Program-made: the position numbers and the translations under genes | Assembly (NCBI GenBank): GCA_024278415.1 | Contig: JAJRTI010000456.1 | Coordinates: 1-5,856 of the forward strand | From: Planctomycetota bacterium | GTDB taxonomy: Bacteria; Planctomycetota; Brocadiia; JAJRTI01 | Length of the DNA: 5,856 nucleotides | Reading direction: 5' to 3' | Notes under the pieces: generated by a model | The model's input: only the letters and a program-made list of their open reading frames with translations | Databases searched by the model: none | Told to the model about the DNA's origin: nothing | Part shown: positions 1-5,856 of the stretch, in pieces | Layout: each line of letters opens with the position of its first letter | How positions within the stretch are numbered: the first letter of the stretch is position 1

Positions 1-1004
1 CCTCCGCGTGAAGGACGGTGCCGGTACACGTCGACACCCCACACGGCCCCCTTCGACAACTGCGGCTCGAGCACCGGCCGCGGGACGGTGATGTGGACTC
101 GCCACCCATCCCCATCGCGCTCGTGCTTCACCTTGGCGAGCGGGTCCCAGCATCCCCAGAACCTCCCGCCCTCGTACGGATCGAAGAAGCTGCTGTGCAA
201 CACGCCTGCTGCGTTCACCGCTACCGTGTAGAAGCTGCCTTTGAGTTGGAGTTTCCCGTCCCCCGCCGGCCCCAATTCTCGCAGCAGCGCCGCGGGATCG
301 CGCTGATCGCGGAGAAGGAATTCCCGGGCCAAATCTTCGCCCACCGCCAGAGGCGTGAGCCGCACGAAAACGCAGTCGTCCTCATACACGCTCCAGCTCC
401 TCGGAGGCACGGCCCGCGCCCGTTCGATGAGTCCCGCGTCTTTGCCTTTCAGCTTTTGCCGGAGCCGATACAGGGAGTGCACGTTTCCCCGCAGCACGTC
501 CCGGTCGAAAGAATCCGTCGGCGCCGCGGCGCGGGCCAGCAACTGGCTCATCGCCGGTTCGGCGCAGACAAAGTCGAGCCGCAACGTCGTATCGTTTGCG
601 ATGAGCGAGACCCGGGTGGCGATGCTCGGCGCCGCGCCCTCGGAGTTCGACACGAAGTCGTCCGTCTCGAGTTTGGCCCGCGAGCCTCCGCCGAAGCCGA
701 TAGCGCCCGCCAAGTCGGCCCCTTGCAGCCCGAGCGCCGGCGGCGCCTGAAGCGGCCAGGGATGCCGTTGCATGGCCGCGTCGAGTTCTTTCAGCGAGCA
801 GCCAAGCTGCTGCGCGACGCGGGAACGCTCCGCGAAGGTGGCCCAGTATCGCCGCCAGACGAGGTGCGAGAGAGACTGGCCGAACTCCGCCTCGACCGCG
901 CGCTCCAACGAGCCCGCGGCCAGCGCCTGGCCTGCAAGCGATCCCAGCAGGAGGGCGACAAGGAGCGGACAGACGGTTATGAAGTGTTCAGACACCACGG
1001 GCAT
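1..1004 (-). CDS. Secreted CBM9-like (DOMON-type) carbohydrate-binding domain protein, 3' end cut off by the window
   Basis: The frame is open from an ATG at 1004-1002 to the window edge: 334 complete codons and no stop. Residues 1-29 look like a signal peptide, with a hydrophobic core at about 9-24 (FITVCPLLVALLLGSL) and an AxA-type cleavage site at QALA/AG. Residues 32-80 are probably helical and resemble nothing I know. From about 128 to the edge it reads as a CBM9-like beta-sandwich: a strand with IATRVSLIANDTTLRLDFVC (128-147), YEDDCVFVRLTP (207-218), FYTVAVNAAGVLHSSFFDPY (258-277), then W283 and W286, DGDGWRVHITVP (297-308) and VWGVDVYRHRP (321-331). This is the usual order in the family: an acidic EDD edge, a VNAAG strand, a GW.V.I.VP strand and a WG...YR strand. 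The domain binds sugars in some enzymes, but in many homologues its ligand is unknown. About 55 residues (150-204) are inserted before the EDD strand. The start is uncertain: an in-frame ATG at 1037-1035 would add 11 residues, and a GTG at 998-996 lies six bases after GAAAGG. A catalytic domain could follow beyond the window. It lies 64 bp after the larger gene and is probably co-transcribed with it. Confidence 0.82.
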   Translation of the reverse strand, partial: MPVVSEHFITVCPLLVALLLGSLAGQALAAGSLERAVEAEFGQSLSHLVWRRYWATFAERSRVAQQLGCSLKELDAAMQRHPWPLQAPPALGLQGADLAGAIGFGGGSRAKLETDDFVSNSEGAAPSIATRVSLIANDTTLRLDFVCAEPAMSQLLARAAAPTDSFDRDVLRGNVHSLYRLRQKLKGKDAGLIERARAVPPRSWSVYEDDCVFVRLTPLAVGEDLAREFLLRDQRDPAALLRELGPAGDGKLQLKGSFYTVAVNAAGVLHSSFFDPYEGGRFWGCWDPLAKVKHERDGDGWRVHITVPRPVLEPQLSKGAVWGVDVYRHRPSRG

Positions 1005-1068
1005 CCTTTCGTTTCCAACATTGACACGTCCCGACATGGGTCTGAGACGTGCTTGACGCCATCTTGCG
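1005..1068 (-). other. Intercistronic gap with two short inverted repeats
   Basis: This 64-base gap separates the stop codon of the large gene from the ATG of the next. Two short inverted repeats are visible. The first, TGACGC/GCGTCA (1054-1059 with 1066-1071, 6-base loop), includes the TGA stop codon of the upstream gene. The second, CACGTC/GACGTG (1025-1030 with 1046-1051, 15-base loop), encloses the alternative upstream ATG at 1035-1037. Neither is followed by a T-run on the minus strand, so a classical intrinsic terminator is not supported. They could be weak mRNA-stabilising or translation-affecting structures, or chance in GC-rich DNA. No good -35/-10 pair is seen on the minus strand. 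Confidence 0.3.
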
Positions 1069-4000
1069 TCAGCGCCCCGGCGCGCCCACCGCGCCGCGCA
1101 CGGTTCCCTCGCGGCCGGCGATTCGGAAACGGCCCGTCAGGTCGCCGTCGAACGCGAAGTAGAGGAGCCCGTCTTCGTGCCGCGTCTCCGCGTCGCGCGA
1201 GGGAGTGAAGTCGCCGTGGTAGCGCGGGGTTTGCCAGATTTTCAAATCGTCGAAATCGACTTGCGCCGCGGCGCGGCCGGAGTTGACGCTGCCGAGCTGC
1301 GCCATGAACGCACCGTCCCGCATGGCCAGCGGCGAGTGATCCTCGACTCCGCCCTTGCGGCCCCATTGCTGCCTCGAACTCTTCTTCCCGTCCAGATACA
1401 GCGCGAGCCGGGACTTGCCGTCCGCGTTCAGGTCCCACACGCAGGCCACGTGATGCCACTCCCCGGCCTTCCAGTTCGGCAGCCGCGAATGCACGAGCCG
1501 CCGGTCGCCATCGGGGCTGGTGAAGTGGAAGCTGATCCAGCCTTTCTTCTCGTGAATGATGGCCATGCTGTTGCGGCTCATGCTGGTGCGATTCGGCGCG
1601 AGTTGCGGGCCGTAGTGAAAGAGATAGAGGAAGCGCTGGCCCCACTGCTCCGGCGGCAGCGCCATGTCCACACGGGGGCGGATCCAGAACTCGATGGTCC
1701 CGCGCTCGAACGAGAGCAGCCGCGCGCCTGCGGCTTCCACGGGAAAATACACCGGCGCGGCCACGGCCTTCGAGCCAGGACGCCGGCCCGCTACGAAGAC
1801 CTCGTCGTCCGACAGCGCCGCCGCCGCAGCGCCGAGGATCACCGTGGTCGCCGTGGACCGGCGTTCGCCGGTTAGCGTGCGATACGTGAGGTTCACCTTC
1901 AGCTTCACGCCGGCGTGCTCGTTCTCGAGTTGGATGCGCACGGGCCGCGGGGTGGAGTACGTCAGCGGCACAACGTCCTTGCGCGCGACCTCCGCATTCC
2001 CGAGTTTCCGGCCGCCGCGGCCCAGGACGGCCGCTTGGATCGCCATGTCGCGGAGCGGGCGCCGCGTCTCCACGCGCAGGCCGAACGACACTTCGCTGCC
2101 CGCTCCGCGGGCGGTGGTCTGCGTCTTCATCGTCGCGTTGAGGATGTGCAGGCCCGGCCCCTTGTCCGCGGCGAGCCGCGGTCTGCTCACGAACCGCAAG
2201 CGCGAGTAGCGCGCCGCGGTGTGATAGCTCTCGCCGTTGAAGAACGCGGACGCAAAGGTTTCCACTTTGCGCGGTTCGAGAGACAGAACCACATCCCTCG
2301 CCAACACCGCACGCCAAGTTCCATGCGGCGGCTTGCCGATAGCGTCCAGGGGCACGGCAAGCTCGAAGGACCACCCGTCCTTCGTCTTCCGCACCGCGGC
2401 CTTCGCCCCGCTCGGCCAGCCTTGCTCGGTCCTCGGCTTGCCGGCGATGACCTTGCGCATGGTGAACAGGTTGCCCGCGGTGTCGACCACGAACTGATAC
2501 AAGTTCTCCCGCGCCGGGTCGCCGGGCGTGAAGAGGAACTCCACCTGCTCGGTGAACACGTATTCGTCGGCGCCGCGCTTCGGCTCCTCGATGCGGCCGA
2601 TCAACGGCTGTACAAGCCTCGCGCCGAGATAGATGTGCTTGTCGTCGTAGAGCAGCCGCGCGTCGCAGGGCAGCGACATGACTTTGTATTGCCGGTGGCC
2701 CACAAACTGATCCACCGCCGGCGCCGCGCGCCATGCCGGCTCCGACAGCACGCCGTCGAGCTGGATCCGCCCGCGGGCTTGCGCCGCGACGAGGCCGCGT
2801 TTGCCGAACCAGGCCTTGAACCAGGAGGGAATGTTGTACTCCGCGTAGAGCCGGTCCTTGTCGCGATCCAATTCGTCGAGGCGCTTCGCGAGCGCGGCGA
2901 AGTCGGGATGCAGCAGCTTGGACTCCAGTCGCCCCGTCTGCCACCCACGGCTCAGTTCTTCGTACCGAATCACCCACGGCTCGTTCGCCAGCTCGGCCGC
3001 GGTCTTCTCATACGCGGCTTTGTTGGCAGCCAGTTCCTTGCGGCCCGCGGCGATTTCCTGCGTCGCCAGTTTCATGTCGCCTGAGCGGATGGCTTCCATC
3101 GCCTGAAGCTCGCGCAGGTGCAGGTCCGCGTATGCGCGCGCCGCGGAGGCCATCGCGTAGAACTGCACGAAGTAAGGATAGGAGAAGCGGTCCATCAGCT
3201 TCCGGCCCGAGGCCCTGGCGCGCTGGATCTTTTCCCACAGCTTGTCCATCGCCGCACACGCCTGCCGCACGGCCTCCCGGTTCTTTCGCACGAGGGGAGG
3301 CAAGACGCTCGCCGGCAGGCGCTTGGTCATCTGCTTGGGATCGACCGCGACGCGCCAACTGAGATGGCTGGCGAGCACCTGTTGCATGAGCGCTCCGGCT
3401 TCCGCGCCCCACATGCCCACGGCCGCGCGTTCCGCGAGGATGTCCAGCGCGGCTTGGTCGTCCACCTGCGGCTCGCCGCCGCGCATGTACGCGGGGTCGT
3501 AGTCCTTGCTGCCGGGGAACCGCGTGTTCCACGCATACTCGCAGGCCGCGACGCGCACCGGCTCGCTGAACCAGAGGTAATCGATGTCGTTCGCCCACAG
3601 GATGTCCTCCTGGGGCCGGTCGGGGCTGTACCCCGCGCCGATGCAGCGCACGTTCGTGGTGAGGATGGGGAAGATGCTGTTCCGATAGTGCGTCAGCTCC
3701 CAGTACACCCACATGGGCCGGCCCGGGTAGCCGTCGTAGAACCGGAACATGTTCGCGCGCGCGGCCTCGCGGATGCACATGCGCACGCCCGGCGCGAGCT
3801 TCGCGTTGATCCCGCGCATCCACGCGCGCATGCCCGCGACCAATTCGCGGGCTTGCTTCCGGCCGGACGCGGAGTCCGGCAGGCCGAGCCTCGCCATGAC
3901 GAACTTCTCGTCGAGATTATCCGCGGTGTACGGATACGCGACGAACACGATCTCCAGCCCGGCTTTGGCGAACTCTTCGGCGTAGATGTTGAACATGTCC

Positions 4001-5172
4001 GCGTCGGCCTGCACGCGGTCGTCGCCGTACTTTTGCCGGGTCAGCGCATCGCGGTGCGACCACAGCTCGGGGTCCAGGATACCTCCGGCGTCGACTGCGT
4101 GGATGAAGGCCATGCCGAATCCGCACTCCCTGCAAAACGCGGCCATGTTGCGCGCCTTGTTGCGATGCAGGTCGTGCCGCGCCCAGGAGTGGTAGTGGTT
4201 GCGGCCGCGGTCGAGCATCATCTCGCTGAAGCCGGGCCGGCCCTTGTCTTTCGGATAGGCGCCCAAGCGCACGCTGCCGTTTTGCATCCCCACGATGCCG
4301 CGCGTGCGCGCGTAGTCGCTCACCGCCTTGGCGCACGCGCGGGCTTGGGGGTTGCTCGGAATCCTGTTGGGCAAGCTGGAGTAACGCTGCGAGCCGAGCG
4401 TGTGGCGAAACACGCCGGTGGCCTTCATGCGAAAGAGCCAGTCCATGTACTTGCGCATGTTCGCCAGATGGGCTTTCGGCCCTTGGCCGACCGTCTCGAG
4501 GTGGTAAGGCGCCAGCAGCGTGCCGATTTGCCGATGCTTGTAGTCCGGCCAGTCCACGACCGCCGCGGGATAGAGCAGCACCTTCCCGCCGCGCTCCTCG
4601 ATCAGCCAGCGCAGCGTCACCGCGGCGTAGAGCATGCCCATCTCGCCCTGGCCGCTCAACACAATGCCGTCGGCCCGCGGGTAGAGCCCGTACGCCTGGT
4701 CCGTCTTCCGCGCTTCCGGGTGGCGCGACCGGTCGCGCGTGAACGTGTTGGGCCACGCGTTTTCAATCACGATGTTGTACGCGCCCGGCCGCGGTGCGGC
4801 GACGACTGGAATCTCCGCACGGACGGAGAAGTCGCTCATGCGCGACACAATCTCGTTGGCCGCGATGCGGCCGCGCTCGGAATCGTTCGCCAACACGATG
4901 GCCACTGGCCGCGCTCCCGGCCCGGCGAGCACGACCGGCTCTTGGCCGAACCGGATCTGCTTCGGCACAGGCAAGAGGCGGAGGCCGCGCTTGCGAAGCT
5001 CCTCCCAGTTGCGCCGCAGCGCCGCGCCGCCCACGGGACTAAGCGGGTGAGGCTGCACCGCGCCCAAAACCGCCGTCGCGGCCGCGGCCCATGCGCGCGC
5101 CGCTCCGCCTGGCGACGGCAGGCAAGTCCACACGACGGCGAGTAAAGCTGAAGCAATTGAACACTTTCTCAC
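1069..5172 (-). CDS. Secreted GH20-like glycoside hydrolase with CBM9-like and LamG domains (1367 aa)
   Basis: This complete gene starts at GTG (5172-5170), chosen because AAGGAG lies six bases upstream, and stops at TGA (1071-1069). Residues 1 to about 29 form a signal peptide (MRK, hydrophobic core, cleavage near AWA/AA), so the product is exported. Residues 64-212 match the GH20 domain 2 / GH84 N-terminal alpha/beta fold: LLPVPKQIRF, then DQAYGLYPRADGIVLSGQG, GMLYAAVTLRWLI and YPAAVVDWPDYKHRQ. Residues 213 to about 620 are the size of a TIM barrel, with MDWLFRMKATGVFRH, FIHAVDAGGILDPELWSHRD (357-374), IVFVAYPY and MWVYWELTHYRNSIFPI. The classical GH20 HxGGDE motif is not visible, so the catalytic residues are unassigned; D361 and D367 are candidates only. 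Residues 621-790 are largely helical. Residues 800-995 are CBM9-like (IQLDGVLSEPAW, VEFLFTPGD, DGWSFELAVP). About 1000-1115 is a beta-rich linker. About 1150-1315 is LamG/concanavalin A-like (GTIEFWIRPR, WHHVACVWD, LALYLDGKK). The likely role is hydrolysis or binding of extracellular N-acetylhexosamine-type glycans, but no substrate can be read from the sequence. The domain assignments are firm for the N-terminal, CBM9 and LamG regions and weaker for the barrel. Confidence 0.9.
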   Translation of the reverse strand: MRKCSIASALLAVVWTCLPSPGGAARAWAAAATAVLGAVQPHPLSPVGGAALRRNWEELRKRGLRLLPVPKQIRFGQEPVVLAGPGARPVAIVLANDSERGRIAANEIVSRMSDFSVRAEIPVVAAPRPGAYNIVIENAWPNTFTRDRSRHPEARKTDQAYGLYPRADGIVLSGQGEMGMLYAAVTLRWLIEERGGKVLLYPAAVVDWPDYKHRQIGTLLAPYHLETVGQGPKAHLANMRKYMDWLFRMKATGVFRHTLGSQRYSSLPNRIPSNPQARACAKAVSDYARTRGIVGMQNGSVRLGAYPKDKGRPGFSEMMLDRGRNHYHSWARHDLHRNKARNMAAFCRECGFGMAFIHAVDAGGILDPELWSHRDALTRQKYGDDRVQADADMFNIYAEEFAKAGLEIVFVAYPYTADNLDEKFVMARLGLPDSASGRKQARELVAGMRAWMRGINAKLAPGVRMCIREAARANMFRFYDGYPGRPMWVYWELTHYRNSIFPILTTNVRCIGAGYSPDRPQEDILWANDIDYLWFSEPVRVAACEYAWNTRFPGSKDYDPAYMRGGEPQVDDQAALDILAERAAVGMWGAEAGALMQQVLASHLSWRVAVDPKQMTKRLPASVLPPLVRKNREAVRQACAAMDKLWEKIQRARASGRKLMDRFSYPYFVQFYAMASAARAYADLHLRELQAMEAIRSGDMKLATQEIAAGRKELAANKAAYEKTAAELANEPWVIRYEELSRGWQTGRLESKLLHPDFAALAKRLDELDRDKDRLYAEYNIPSWFKAWFGKRGLVAAQARGRIQLDGVLSEPAWRAAPAVDQFVGHRQYKVMSLPCDARLLYDDKHIYLGARLVQPLIGRIEEPKRGADEYVFTEQVEFLFTPGDPARENLYQFVVDTAGNLFTMRKVIAGKPRTEQGWPSGAKAAVRKTKDGWSFELAVPLDAIGKPPHGTWRAVLARDVVLSLEPRKVETFASAFFNGESYHTAARYSRLRFVSRPRLAADKGPGLHILNATMKTQTTARGAGSEVSFGLRVETRRPLRDMAIQAAVLGRGGRKLGNAEVARKDVVPLTYSTPRPVRIQLENEHAGVKLKVNLTYRTLTGERRSTATTVILGAAAAALSDDEVFVAGRRPGSKAVAAPVYFPVEAAGARLLSFERGTIEFWIRPRVDMALPPEQWGQRFLYLFHYGPQLAPNRTSMSRNSMAIIHEKKGWISFHFTSPDGDRRLVHSRLPNWKAGEWHHVACVWDLNADGKSRLALYLDGKKSSRQQWGRKGGVEDHSPLAMRDGAFMAQLGSVNSGRAAAQVDFDDLKIWQTPRYHGDFTPSRDAETRHEDGLLYFAFDGDLTGRFRIAGREGTVRGAVGAPGR

Positions 5173-5178
5173 TTTGTG

Positions 5179-5184
5179 CTCCTT
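5179..5184 (-). promoter_or_regulatory. Ribosome binding site of the 1367-aa protein
   Basis: On the minus strand AAGGAG sits six bases before the GTG at 5172-5170. This is a near-perfect Shine-Dalgarno sequence at ideal spacing and fixes the non-ATG start, which is directly followed by the Arg-Lys n-region of the signal peptide. The rest of the 65-base gap (5173-5237) shows no convincing promoter, and it holds no terminator with a T-run. That fits read-through from the upstream gene. Confidence 0.8.
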
Positions 5185-5237
5185 ATGGGTTTTCCTCTGC
5201 GACTTAGCGAAGACGACCTTTCCCCGAACTCATGCGC

Positions 5238-5856
5238 TCATTTCTTGAACGTATGATACCCCTGTGCGCCGACTCGAACGCCGCCAGGGCCACGCCATGG
5301 TTGGTCGCCGAAGTTGACCACCACTGTCCAACCTGACGAAAAGCTCGTTTCCTGAACCAGGCGGTCCTTCGACAGGACGCGGTGGCCGGTCATCTCGTCG
5401 AACCCGATCTTCTCGCGCCAGCCGCAGACGTTGCGATAGGTCTGGAGGTAGCGCGCTTTGACCTTCTCCCAGCCCGCGGCGCCGATGACGTTGCCGGCTT
5501 TGGGGTGCATGAAAATGAGCGGGGCCGTGCCGTAGAGGATGTTCATCAGGTCGTGGCGGTCCCACAGGCCCAGGTCGCGGCCGGGGTCTTGGTTCCACCG
5601 GCGCGTGCAATACACGGAGTCGTGATACACGAGTTGAAAAAGCGGGACGCGCCGCGCGGGGTTGAAGTCGTATCCGAGGCAGCGCTCGCGGAAGCCGGGC
5701 TTGTCCTTCAGGTAGGGGCCGACCCAGTGCGCCACTCCGCCGCTGCCGTAGTAGCCTCCGCCGTACTCGGAGAGCGTCTCGATTCCTTCGAACACGTGCG
5801 TGGCCGCGGTCGCCCACCACTTGCCGCGCTCCGAGCCGACGACGAGACCCAAGGCG
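5238..5856 (-). CDS. Glycoside hydrolase-like protein, C-terminal part (GH101/GH129/DUF5696-like), 5' end cut off
   Basis: The frame is open from the window edge to a TGA at 5240-5238, giving 205 residues of a longer protein. A TTG at 5852-5850 is not a credible start because the frame continues through it and the residues already look like the interior of a domain. In order: LVVGSERGKWWATAATHVFEG (from residue 4), then VPLFQLVYHDSVY (70-82), LWDRHDLMNILYGTAPLIFM (97-116), a helix with YLQTYRNVCGWREKIGFDEM (136-155), HRVLSKDRLVQETSF (158-172) and WTVVVNFGDQPW (176-187). The last part is a small beta-sandwich ending GYHTFKK. The series GSE..WW, PLF.LVYHD, D..N.LYGT, HR.L..D..VQ.T.F and VNFGD is what I recall from the C-terminal half of secreted hydrolases related to GH101, GH129 and DUF5696. 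Some of those remove GalNAc-linked O-glycans. The nucleophile and acid/base residues are probably in the missing N-terminal part, so enzyme class and substrate stay open. It lies 65 bp before the 1367-aa gene on the same strand, suggesting an operon. Confidence 0.8.
   Translation of the reverse strand, partial: ALGLVVGSERGKWWATAATHVFEGIETLSEYGGGYYGSGGVAHWVGPYLKDKPGFRERCLGYDFNPARRVPLFQLVYHDSVYCTRRWNQDPGRDLGLWDRHDLMNILYGTAPLIFMHPKAGNVIGAAGWEKVKARYLQTYRNVCGWREKIGFDEMTGHRVLSKDRLVQETSFSSGWTVVVNFGDQPWRGPGGVRVGAQGYHTFKK

Noticed and set aside
1021..1026. TTGACA, identical to a sigma-70 -35 box
   Set aside because: It is on the plus strand, where no real gene follows, and no -10 box lies at the right distance.
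18..1208. A 396-codon open frame on the plus strand
   Set aside because: It is antisense to the CBM9-like gene and the end of the large gene, is low in complexity and Arg/Pro-rich, and has no motifs or credible ribosome site.
977..2977. A 666-codon open frame on the minus strand inside the large gene
   Set aside because: It lies in another frame of the 1367-aa gene, is very rich in Arg, Ala and Gly, and has no recognisable domain. It is explained by the high GC of the true coding frame.
3118..5145. A 675-codon open frame on the plus strand
   Set aside because: It is antisense to the large gene and has a His/Arg/Ala/Val-rich composition typical of the reverse complement of GC-rich coding DNA. 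It has no domain match, while the minus-strand frame has clear domains.
5150..5172. Possible lipobox in the signal peptide of the large protein
   Set aside because: The cysteines at residues 4 and 17 lack a proper [LVI]-[AST]-[GA]-C context (VWTC is a poor match), while an AxA signal peptidase I site is present near residue 29.
5230..5820. A 196-codon minus-strand frame overlapping the GH-like partial gene
   Set aside because: It is an Arg/Pro-rich shadow of the frame ending at 5238, which carries the YHD, LYGT and VNFGD motifs.

Overview
The window is a GC-rich bacterial fragment carrying three genes, all on the minus strand and reading from right to left. It has the end of a glycoside hydrolase-like gene (5238-5856, 5' part missing), one complete 1367-residue secreted multidomain protein (1069-5172), and the start of a secreted CBM9-like protein (1-1004, 3' part missing). 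The gaps between them are only 65 and 64 bp, with no convincing promoter or terminator in either. The three genes probably form one transcription unit.

The central gene dominates the window. It has a signal peptide, a GH20/GH84-type N-terminal alpha/beta domain, a barrel-sized putative catalytic region, a helical region, a CBM9-like domain with the LDG...EPAW signature, a beta-rich linker and a LamG/concanavalin A-like C-terminal domain. The upstream partial gene resembles the C-terminal half of TIM-barrel hydrolases of the GH101/GH129/DUF5696 type. The downstream gene starts with a signal peptide and a helical segment, then a second, divergent CBM9-like domain. All this points to extracytoplasmic breakdown or binding of complex glycans, possibly ones containing N-acetylhexosamine. 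The substrate is an inference.

The high GC, the large secreted multidomain GH20-like/CBM9/LamG architecture and the GH101-like neighbour are typical of glycan-degrading Planctomycetota, Verrucomicrobiota, Lentisphaerota, Kiritimatiellota or Hydrogenedentota. I cannot pick among these from sequence alone. There are no RNA genes, CRISPR arrays, insertion sequences or phage genes in the window. The most interesting point is that the central protein has the GH20-type N-terminal domain but no recognisable GH20 catalytic Asp-Glu motif. It may belong to an uncharacterised hydrolase group.
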